Assembly: GCA_003503535.1 (NCBI GenBank)
Contig: DOCI01000010.1
Location: 878-13,338 of the forward strand
DNA: 12,461 bases
Direction of reading: 5' to 3'
Source of the DNA: Planctomycetaceae bacterium
Lineage (GTDB): Bacteria; Planctomycetota; Planctomycetia; Planctomycetales; Planctomycetaceae
How positions within the stretch are numbered: position 1 is the stretch's first letter; each line of letters begins with the position of its first letter. The position numbers and the translations under genes are program-made. Shown in pieces: positions 1 through 5,278 of the stretch. Under the pieces are notes generated by a model. That model had not been told where the DNA came from and ran no database searches. It saw only the letters and a list, made by a program, of their open reading frames with translations.

Positions 1-1
1 T

Positions 2-1180
2 TATCTTGGTGAATTTGGCCCCTATTTTACGGGAACTTACTCAACAGCCTGGGGTGAGGCGCTGAATTATGATGGCCCGCACAGCGATCCCGTGCGGCAG
101 TTTTTTCTGGAAAATGTCTGGCATTGGATTCATGACTTTCATCTCGATGGCCTGAGGCTCGATGCGGTCCATTCCATCTACGATAACAGCCCGGTTCATC
201 TCCTGACGGAAATCAAGCAGGTCGCAAATGCCGCGGCGAAGGCTCGATCAAGTGAAGCGATTATCATTGCTGAAAGTTTGTTAAACGATGTCCGCATGAT
301 CCGCCCTCTCGAACAAGGGGGTTACGGACTGGACGCGGAATGGAATGAAGATTTCCATCATGCGGTGCAGGCAATAATGACCGAAGAACGCTCGGGAAAA
401 TATTCCGATTTTGGAGAGGTGCGGCATCTGAAAACAATCTTTGAAGAGAATTTCAGTCTCAACGGGCGTTACAGTCAATTTCGACAACAACGCTGGGGAG
501 CCTCTGCAGCCGGATTCGCAGGGTCACGTTTTGTCGCCGGCATTCAAAATCACGACCACATCGGCAATCGAGCGCGGGGGGAACGTTTTTCGCAACTGAT
601 GTCATCAGCCGAATATCGTCTGGCGGCCTGCCTCTCGTTATTGAGTCCCTTCCTCCCCTTGATTTTTATGGGAGAAGAATATGGCGAGACCAGTCCGTTC
701 CCGTTCTTCTGTTCGTTTCAGGATCTCAAATTGATCCGCAATGTGAGAAAAGGTCGGAAACGCGATTTCGGTTTCGGACGCAATGTGCTCGATCCCCAAA
801 AAGAATCAACCTATGAAGCGGCGAAACTCCAGTGGTCCTGGCCTGAGAGATCCGAGCAAGCCGGATTCAGGCGAATGTATCACGATCTTTTACAAGCCAG
901 AAGAAACTGCCCAGCACTTAAAAACCCACAAACAAGAACCGCCCACCTGCGACCTGATGAAGAAAACACAACTATCCTGGAATGGAAGTATGTTAGCGAA
1001 TCGCAAACGCTCGATTGCCTGTTTAACCTGACGCATCGCCTGCAAACAATTGAACAAAACGAGAGAATGATTCTCTTCCAGTCGGAAGATCAAAACTACA
1101 CGGCTAAAGCAAATGACGAACCCATCCCCGAAAATTCTCTCCGTCCATTCGAGTGCGTGGTGTTGAGCTCTGTTTCTTAG
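2..1180 (+). CDS. treZ: Malto-oligosyltrehalose trehalohydrolase, 5' end outside window
   Basis: This enzyme hydrolyses the alpha-1,4 bond next to the terminal trehalosyl unit of maltooligosyl-trehalose, releasing trehalose; it normally works after TreY in the cytoplasm. The frame is open from base 2, so the gene starts upstream and about 392 codons are visible of a family length near 600. The missing part should hold the N-terminal CBM48-like domain and the start of the GH13 barrel. Visible GH13 landmarks: YLGEFGPYFTGTYST at the left edge; DGLRLDAVH with the nucleophile Asp at 161-163; IIIAESLLND with the acid/base Glu at 272-274; and QNHDHIGNR with the transition-state Asp at 554-556. FMGEEYGETSPFPFF (from about 668) is a strong TreZ signature. 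A C-terminal beta domain follows. The GTG at 92 is an internal Val codon, not a start. All three catalytic carboxylates are present, so the gene looks functional. The next gene converges from the other strand. Confidence 0.93.
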   Translation, partial: YLGEFGPYFTGTYSTAWGEALNYDGPHSDPVRQFFLENVWHWIHDFHLDGLRLDAVHSIYDNSPVHLLTEIKQVANAAAKARSSEAIIIAESLLNDVRMIRPLEQGGYGLDAEWNEDFHHAVQAIMTEERSGKYSDFGEVRHLKTIFEENFSLNGRYSQFRQQRWGASAAGFAGSRFVAGIQNHDHIGNRARGERFSQLMSSAEYRLAACLSLLSPFLPLIFMGEEYGETSPFPFFCSFQDLKLIRNVRKGRKRDFGFGRNVLDPQKESTYEAAKLQWSWPERSEQAGFRRMYHDLLQARRNCPALKNPQTRTAHLRPDEENTTILEWKYVSESQTLDCLFNLTHRLQTIEQNERMILFQSEDQNYTAKANDEPIPENSLRPFECVVLSSVS

Positions 1181-1275
1181 TCCCCAGGCGTCACAAGAAT
1201 TCCCTGGGCTTCGCTACGCTTCGAGCCAGCCACCCGACGATTTTATCAAGAGTGCAGAAAAATACGGGAAAGAAA
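1181..1275. repeat. Gap between convergent genes with repeat-like GC-rich sequence
   Basis: This 95-bp spacer separates the treZ stop from the stop of the converging receiver-like gene. A weak 6-bp stem, CCCAGG at 1183-1188 with CCTGGG at 1203-1208, lacks a following T-run, so it is not a convincing terminator. From about 1204 to 1233 there is a GC-rich word containing GCTTCGCTACGCTTCGAGCC. It resembles dispersed intergenic elements I associate with planctomycete genomes, but only one copy is in this window, so calling it a repeat is inference. Confidence 0.25.
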
Positions 1276-1653
1276 TCAAGCGGCTTTTTTCCAAAGCGAT
1301 TCAATCGCCTGAAACAATTCGGGGTACTCGAACAGTTCTCGCACTTGCCGTTCGCTCTCGGAATGTTGTGTCAACTTCGTTTCCGTTTCCGAAGAAGGTG
1401 CAGACTCTTTCATCTCTGCACCGATGACGACGCGTGGAATGGTTGATTGCTGATCGTCGACGGAATCGGGCTTGATGCGAAACTTTGCATTCATGACCAG
1501 AATGCTTTCGGTCTGATCGGGAGTGCGATACTGAAACTGCTGCCATGATTTTACCGAAGTGACTTCAGTCCCTTGGGGCGCAAGCACAGCTTGCAAAACC
1601 TCTGCGGTTTCAGGCTGAGTATCGAGAACATACAGACGGCGGGGGCTTTGCAC
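1276..1653 (-). CDS. Degenerate response-regulator receiver-like protein
   Basis: A 125-residue single-domain protein that resembles a CheY-type receiver but has lost key residues. RRLYVLDTQPETAEVLQAVL (residues 5-24) fits beta1-alpha1 of a receiver, with Asp11 where the acidic pair normally sits. ILVMN (51-55) occupies the beta3 position and ends in Asn55 where the phospho-acceptor Asp is expected. PRVVIGAE (73-80) fits beta4, and ELFEYPELFQAIESLWKK (106-123) fits the beta5-alpha5 end but without the usual Lys-Pro. It is therefore unlikely to be phosphorylated in the normal way; a pseudo-receiver role in protein binding is inference. The start is GTG (1651-1653), chosen because a consensus AAGGAGG lies 5 nt upstream. 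The frame stays open upstream to a TGA at 1761-1763 but offers no ATG, GTG or TTG. A good promoter lies about 85 bp upstream. The receiver assignment is by pattern only. Confidence 0.7.
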   Translation of the reverse strand: MQSPRRLYVLDTQPETAEVLQAVLAPQGTEVTSVKSWQQFQYRTPDQTESILVMNAKFRIKPDSVDDQQSTIPRVVIGAEMKESAPSSETETKLTQHSESERQVRELFEYPELFQAIESLWKKAA

Positions 1654-1658
1654 GAGTT

Positions 1659-1665
1659 CCTCCTT
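1659..1665 (-). promoter_or_regulatory. Consensus Shine-Dalgarno that fixes a GTG start
   Basis: On the minus strand the sequence reads AAGGAGG, then 5 nt, then GTG at 1653-1651. This is the full anti-SD complement and decides the start of the receiver-like gene, which has no other usable start codon in the open frame. Confidence 0.75.
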
Positions 1666-1736
1666 GAACTCCAGTTCCTGGTCACACTTTGCCAGATGAG
1701 ACTTCCATGTCCGGGCAGGTTGGCAAAGAGATGCGG

Positions 1737-1765
1737 AGAGTACAGCGTCCGGCGGTTTGTGTCAA
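1737..1765 (-). promoter_or_regulatory. Candidate sigma-70-type promoter of the receiver-like gene
   Basis: On the minus strand a perfect TTGACA (-35, plus-strand 1760-1765) is followed by a 17-nt spacer and TACTCT (-10, 1737-1742). The -35 and spacing are ideal; the -10 matches TATAAT at only three of six positions. Transcription would begin near 1730, giving a leader of about 77 nt and placing the in-frame upstream stretch mostly outside the coding region. Confidence 0.5.
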
Positions 1766-1781
1766 AAGCAAAATTGAGATC

Positions 1782-1795
1782 GGAAACCGGTTTCC
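1782..1795. promoter_or_regulatory. 14-bp perfect palindrome upstream of the candidate promoter
   Basis: GGAAACCGGTTTCC is its own reverse complement over all 14 bases. It lies 16 bp upstream of the TTGACA box of the receiver-like gene, a position suited to an activator or other regulator site. A 14-bp perfect palindrome is expected by chance less than once in a window this size, so the position is suggestive but not proof. Confidence 0.3.
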
Positions 1796-1895
1796 CTCAG
1801 GATATCTAAAAATCATGGTGAGCATCATCAGCTGCTGATTGGAGTTTTCAGAAAATCACTGGCTGGCGGAATGCTGTGAAATTGTGGAAGACACC

Positions 1896-1934
1896 AAAAA
1901 AAATGGCGTCCCAGATATTCGGGGACGCCATTTT
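1896..1934 (-). terminator. Intrinsic terminator of the cold-shock gene
   Basis: A perfect 13-bp stem (1900-1912 pairing with 1922-1934) with a 9-nt loop. On the minus strand the hairpin arm AATGGCGTCCC runs into a tract of eight T's (plus-strand A's at 1896-1903), the classic rho-independent form. The plus-strand side ends in only four T's. It lies about 90 bp beyond the cold-shock stop codon and upstream of the receiver-like gene, so it separates the two units. Confidence 0.85.
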
Positions 1935-2023
1935 GACTTGTCGCAAGTCATGTGAGCATCAGCTCTTAAAGGTTTCAGCAGGTCGAGTCCATTTTTCCTG
2001 GGAGAATTCGCGAGTGAATAAAT

Positions 2024-2224
2024 TTACTCAATAATTTCCACTGCTGTTGCCCGCGGTCCTTTGGGGCCTTCTTCCTCTTCGTAGGTCACACTCTGACCAA
2101 CCTCAAGGGTTTCAAATTGGGAATTCTGCAAAGCCGATAAGTGAAAAAAAAGATCGCCACGGTCGCCTTGAATGAATCCAAACCCCTTGTCAGTCACCAG
2201 CTTTTTAATTTTGCCCTCAGCCAA
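2024..2224 (-). CDS. Cold-shock domain protein (CspA family), probable TTG start
   Basis: A 66-residue single CSD protein that binds single-stranded RNA or DNA in the cytoplasm. Both nucleic-acid motifs are intact: KGFGFI (residues 13-18, RNP1) and DLFFHLSAL (24-32, RNP2). It ends with GPKGPRATAVEIIE, a common CSD tail. The proposed TTG at 2222-2224 gives an N-terminus of MAEGKIKKLVTDKGFGF, which matches the family's normal start and length. GGAG lies 8 nt before it, within a longer GGGAGGGAG run. An ATG further upstream (2297-2299) would add 25 residues including a Cys-x2-Cys but has no visible SD; another TTG at 2336-2338 would add 38. The domain call is very secure; the start is less so. 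The long upstream gap leaves room for a structured leader, as in other cold-shock genes, though I could not define one. A clear terminator follows. Confidence 0.88.
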   Translation of the reverse strand: MAEGKIKKLVTDKGFGFIQGDRGDLFFHLSALQNSQFETLEVGQSVTYEEEEGPKGPRATAVEIIE

Positions 2225-2675
2225 CTCACACTCTCCCTCCCACAGACCGCACCTATCGCAATTGATACGTGCTGTCTGCGGATGTGGCAGAATGGACATA
2301 CACGCACCACGGAAAACTGAATATCTGCTGTTGGACAAATCAACGGCAGTGAATCCGAGTTATCAAGTTTTATCCGAGTTTCCACATAGTTTACGAATAG
2401 ACCATTTTTAAATGGACTCTGCAGTCGCATGAGCATCGCATTAAAAGTGCTGTGTTTGCTCCTGCGGAATGCTGCATTTCATTTTTGAATATGCTCTAGA
2501 CACCTGGTCAAACGAAACACATCGACTTACTCGGATGGATCAAGTCTACAGGTCATGTGAAAGTCCGTCTACGAATTTTTTAGAAAATTCCAAATTTAGG
2601 GGATTGTCATTTCATAGAACATGACTAGAGCAGCATCACTCATACTCGTAACAAAATAAAAGTCATTAAAAAACA
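2225..2675. other. Gene-free upstream region of the cold-shock gene
   Basis: About 450 bp with no credible gene. It must contain the promoter and leader of the minus-strand cold-shock gene, but I found no convincing -35/-10 pair. Small inverted repeats occur, such as CCATTT-TT-AAATGG at 2402-2415 and an AT-rich imperfect palindrome near 2575-2590. These are short enough to be chance. Short reading frames here overlap the 5' side of the cold-shock gene on either strand and look non-coding. Confidence 0.4.
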
Positions 2676-2680
2676 GGGGG

Positions 2681-2735
2681 GCAGGGGTGCTCTCGAAGAG
2701 AAGCCCCCGAAGGTAGAACTTCCGGGGGCTTCTTT
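2681..2735. repeat. Hairpin repeat element, copy 1, downstream of the DUF3500 gene
   Basis: Bases 2690-2713 form a 24-nt core identical to 4004-4027. The core holds a small stem, CTCT-CGA-AGAG, flanked by G-rich and C-rich runs. This copy can also form a larger hairpin: AGAAGCCCCCGAAG (2699-2712) pairs with CTTCCGGGGGCTTCT (2719-2733) with one bulge and a 6-nt loop. On the plus strand this is followed by a short TTT. It sits about 40 bp beyond the stop of the minus-strand DUF3500 gene, so it may end or stabilise that transcript; the T-tract on that strand is weak. Confidence 0.65.
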
Positions 2736-2775
2736 GATGAGTCAGAATCAATTAAGTAGATCAGGCATGCTCCGT

Positions 2776-3840
2776 TCAGGAACGACGTTGTAACAGTGGT
2801 GTATTCGATTTCACATCGCTGCTATCGGCAATGTTAACCCAGACGTGAACGTGCGGAGCACCGCGATAATGCCATACAAACGCAGGGCCTTCCAAACGCC
2901 AGTTGTCCCACACGCGGTCCTTGCCGATGTCTTTATCGGTATAAAACGAAAGTGAGCAGGCATCGAGTCCCCCCTGGCTTTTGAGACACTTGGCGATTTC
3001 GTCCTGATCGATTTGACGGTACATTTCCACCAGTTTCTGCAAGGTTTTCTGAAGAGCCTCTTTCTGATCGCTCGACATCTCGCTGACTGGCAGGCCGGTC
3101 ATGCGACCACTGCTTCCCTGAAATGCGATGGCCCCTTCACCCGGAGTGCGGGCGACTTCGGCTTGCTTGCGTTGTTTGCCATCGAGCATGGCATACACTT
3201 TGTTCGCTTCTAAAGCCTGGTCCCAGAAAACGTTCTCGATATGGTTCGGCCCCTCGTTGAATTCTCCCAGGGGATCGTGCCCGTAAAAAATGGGACCTCC
3301 AAAGGCAAGATGATCGGAGGAGTTTCCATCGCAACGCAAGGTCAAGTGACGGCCCGTCATGACAAACTCAAACTTGTCACTTTCAGGGTTTCCAAAAATC
3401 GCGATCGACTGATTGTCTCCGAAGCCGCCATTGTCGTCTTCGATCTGTTTGTAATACCGGGCATGCCAGTCGGGATTAACGATGCCTTCGAAAATCGTAC
3501 GAACCATATCCTGTTGTTCGTCTGTAAAGAATCGGCTGCGGACTTCTGGCTTGGTAATCTGCCAGTTGTTGCTCACATGCGAACGCAATAAGCCTCGACC
3601 CTTCTCGGTATAATCCCAGTCAAACACTATCGCTTTGCGCTGTGTTTCATCGAGTGACGAATACAAATCTTTCACAGCTGATTCCGAAACGGCTCCCATT
3701 TTCTTTGCTGCTTTATTGACATCAAACAAGGCAGCCGAAAGGGTATTCGGCACAACCAGCCCGGCCGCAGCGGTTAATCCGGTCGCAAGAAAACGGCGTC
3801 GGTCGCAGTCCGTTAATGACGTTACGATTGGTTGAGACAT
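2776..3840 (-). CDS. Tat-exported DUF3500 domain protein
   Basis: A 354-residue protein of the DUF3500 family, whose function is not established. The N-terminus is a twin-arginine signal: DRRRFLATG (13-21) followed by a hydrophobic stretch TAAAGLVVP, so it is expected to be folded before export by Tat. Conserved family blocks are visible: FEFVMTGRHLTLRCDGN (157-173), FGGPIFYGH (180-188), NVFWDQALEANKVYAMLDGK (203-222) and FVWHYRGAPHVHVWVNIAD (321-339). The last is rich in His, which suggests metal binding, but that is inference. The ATG at 3838-3840 is chosen because AGGAG lies 7 nt upstream and it places the Tat motif near the N-terminus. The frame stays open 65 codons further, but that extension runs into the repeat at 3991-4035 and would bury the signal peptide. 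A candidate promoter lies about 50 bp upstream, so the gene is probably transcribed alone. Confidence 0.9.
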   Translation of the reverse strand: MSQPIVTSLTDCDRRRFLATGLTAAAGLVVPNTLSAALFDVNKAAKKMGAVSESAVKDLYSSLDETQRKAIVFDWDYTEKGRGLLRSHVSNNWQITKPEVRSRFFTDEQQDMVRTIFEGIVNPDWHARYYKQIEDDNGGFGDNQSIAIFGNPESDKFEFVMTGRHLTLRCDGNSSDHLAFGGPIFYGHDPLGEFNEGPNHIENVFWDQALEANKVYAMLDGKQRKQAEVARTPGEGAIAFQGSSGRMTGLPVSEMSSDQKEALQKTLQKLVEMYRQIDQDEIAKCLKSQGGLDACSLSFYTDKDIGKDRVWDNWRLEGPAFVWHYRGAPHVHVWVNIADSSDVKSNTPLLQRRS

Positions 3841-3847
3841 CGAAACA

Positions 3848-3852
3848 CTCCT
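3848..3852 (-). promoter_or_regulatory. Shine-Dalgarno that sets the DUF3500 start
   Basis: Minus-strand AGAGGAGTG contains AGGAG 7 nt before the ATG at 3838-3840. It supports this ATG over the longer open frame and agrees with the Tat signal position. Confidence 0.7.
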
Positions 3853-3892
3853 CTGAAATGGGGTTGTCGTGGAGATCGGAACACGAATCCAT

Positions 3893-3920
3893 AGTATACA
3901 ATATGAAGGTGTCCCGTCGA
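3893..3920 (-). promoter_or_regulatory. Candidate promoter of the DUF3500 gene
   Basis: On the minus strand TATACT (-10, 3893-3898; five of six matches) is preceded by a 16-nt spacer and TCGACG (-35, 3915-3920; four of six matches). The start codon is about 50 nt downstream of the -10 box. The nearby rhomboid gene has the same TATACT hexamer in its upstream region. Confidence 0.4.
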
Positions 3921-3990
3921 AAGTCAGAGCGATTTTTTCACCACGACGAACTTCACGAGAAAAAATATGTCGAAATATTTCTGATACATG

Positions 3991-4035
3991 GGTGGCGGGG
4001 GCACTCTCGAAGAGAAGCCCCCGAAGGGTCGCCAC
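3991..4035. repeat. Hairpin repeat element, copy 2, downstream of the rhomboid gene
   Basis: This copy shares the exact 24-nt core (4004-4027) with 2690-2713. It folds into nested stems: an outer GTGGCG (3992-3997) with CGCCAC (4030-4035), a middle GGGGGC (3997-4002) with GCCCCC (4017-4022), and an inner CTCT-CGA-AGAG. It begins about 36 bp beyond the rhomboid stop codon, a spacing very similar to copy 1 behind DUF3500. It has no T-run, so a mobile or REP-like palindromic element, or an RNA 3'-end stabiliser, is as likely as a terminator. Confidence 0.65.
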
Positions 4036-4070
4036 TCACCTTGATATTTCTCGATGTCCCGCTCTGCAAT

Positions 4071-5012
4071 TTATGGCTTCAATCCACGTTTGATCAAAGT
4101 GCCAATTCCTGCAATTGCACAGCCAATCAGTAAGCCAAAGGCATGAGCGCCGTTGGCAATCGGGCCGATCAGTCCCGTCATACACAGGAAGAAGAAGCCG
4201 ATCATCAGATAGATGGTGAACTGAGGCAACGCGATCCCCGCCTCCGGTTCCAGTGATCCTTTCACCCAGATGTAGCCAAAGAGTCCGTAGTTGACGCCCG
4301 ACATCCCTCCAAACGAAGGATCGGGTCTCCACTCGAGTAGAGGGACGCGAAAGTAATATTCGCCCACATTGGAAAGAATCCCAATCACGAGCACCATCAA
4401 CAGAAACCGCCAGGAACCTAAGCGAGGCTCCAGCATCGCTCCAAATAAATAGAGCCAGTACATATTGAACAGCAGGTGAAATGCATCGAAATGAATAAAA
4501 ACGGGCGTGAACAGTCGCCAGATTTCCCCGGCTCGAACTTCCTGGAACCCAGGATACCAGGCGATTTCCGTTGGGCTAATAATGCGATATTCGCAAATCG
4601 AAAAGTCGGCTCTGGAAACGGATCCGTAATCATTCTGATTGAGTATCGTGAGCAGTGTGATGATGACACTGGCAATGATCAGAAACGATGTGACAGAAAC
4701 CGTCGTGAGTTGGGGAGGTTGCATTTGACGACGGATTTTCATCCGCTGCCGAATCTCTTCGACCGCCTGCTTCTCCTGCTCGGCTCGCAAACTCGAGGCT
4801 AACTGGGCTCCTTTACTGAAATGATCGGCATCGGGATTCTGCTGAAAGGCTTCAAATTCCGTCCTCGCTTTCGGCAGGTCGTCTTCATCGACGATCCAAA
4901 TCTCCCAGGTGTTCTCTACCTGATCGACTTTCGATTCCACATTCTGGGACAACAGATAATCCCGGAATTTGTTCGCAGCTGACTGTGAGTCCAGCGTTCC
5001 GAGCTGTCTCAT
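4071..5012 (-). CDS. GlpG-type rhomboid family intramembrane serine protease
   Basis: A 313-residue inner-membrane protease that cleaves transmembrane segments of substrates. Residues 1-70 match the GlpG-like cytoplasmic N-terminal domain (NKFRDYLLSQNVESKVDQVE, then WEIWIVDEDD), and a charged linker follows at 75-98. Membrane segments lie at about 105-125, 178-195, 200-218, 233-250, 264-284 and 287-306. The catalytic Ser238 is in GGMSGVNYGLFGY and the His290 in ANGAHAFGLLIG, forming the dyad. HLLFN (179-183) carries the oxyanion-side His and Asn, and ANGAH is a GlpG-type signature. Spacing from HLLFN to the Ser is about eight residues longer than I recall for E. coli GlpG, due to FRVPLLEWRPDP between helices. 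The ATG has GAGGGG 7 nt upstream. It lies divergent from the TPR gene and appears monocistronic. Substrates are unknown. Confidence 0.92.
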   Translation of the reverse strand: MRQLGTLDSQSAANKFRDYLLSQNVESKVDQVENTWEIWIVDEDDLPKARTEFEAFQQNPDADHFSKGAQLASSLRAEQEKQAVEEIRQRMKIRRQMQPPQLTTVSVTSFLIIASVIITLLTILNQNDYGSVSRADFSICEYRIISPTEIAWYPGFQEVRAGEIWRLFTPVFIHFDAFHLLFNMYWLYLFGAMLEPRLGSWRFLLMVLVIGILSNVGEYYFRVPLLEWRPDPSFGGMSGVNYGLFGYIWVKGSLEPEAGIALPQFTIYLMIGFFFLCMTGLIGPIANGAHAFGLLIGCAIAGIGTLIKRGLKP

Positions 5013-5082
5013 GCAATATCCCCTCAGTTCTTATTCAATTCATCTCACTGGAAAACCAGATCATAGGCCATCGGGCGATGTG

Positions 5083-5112
5083 AGTATAAGAACTCAAATC
5101 GAATTTCTCCAA
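5083..5112 (-). promoter_or_regulatory. Candidate promoter of the rhomboid gene
   Basis: On the minus strand TATACT (-10, 5083-5088) is preceded by an 18-nt spacer and TTGGAG (-35, 5107-5112). The -10 is strong and the -35 matches only TTG. The leader would be about 65 nt. It lies in the 266-bp intergenic region divergent to the TPR gene. Confidence 0.4.
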
Positions 5113-5185
5113 GTTCGCTCAAAACAGCCGGAAAAGTGCTGAGAAAACGATAATTATTCATGTTCAGTCATTTATGATGATTGTC

Positions 5186-5216
5186 TTGAATACTATTCGT
5201 GCCAACATGTTAGAAT
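5186..5216 (+). promoter_or_regulatory. Tentative promoter of the TPR protein gene
   Basis: TTGAAT (5186-5191), a 19-nt spacer and TAGAAT (5211-5216) make a weak candidate. If used, transcription starts near 5223, which would rule out the ATGs at 5174 and 5207 and favour those at 5264 or 5279. The spacer is longer than ideal. Confidence 0.25.
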
Positions 5217-5278
5217 CGTTCAGGATCGAATACGTATTTCTGATAGCACGAAGACTCTTGCGGATGATCGAAAAAATA

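Noticed and set aside
92..1180. GTG at 92 as the start of treZ
   Set aside because: The frame is open to base 2 and the upstream residues match TreZ, so this is an internal Val codon of a truncated gene.
1183..1208. 6-bp stem downstream of treZ as a terminator
   Set aside because: The loop is 14 nt, the stem is short and no T-run follows.
1573..1809. 78-codon plus-strand frame over the receiver-like gene start
   Set aside because: It overlaps the promoter and 5' part of the minus-strand gene and has no family resemblance or SD.
2402..2415. CCATTT-TT-AAATGG as an operator for the cold-shock gene
   Set aside because: Arms of 6 bp in AT-rich sequence are common by chance and no promoter boxes could be placed next to it.
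3241..3591. 116-codon plus-strand frame inside the DUF3500 gene
   Set aside because: It lies antisense to conserved DUF3500 blocks, resembles no family and has no SD; it is a shadow.
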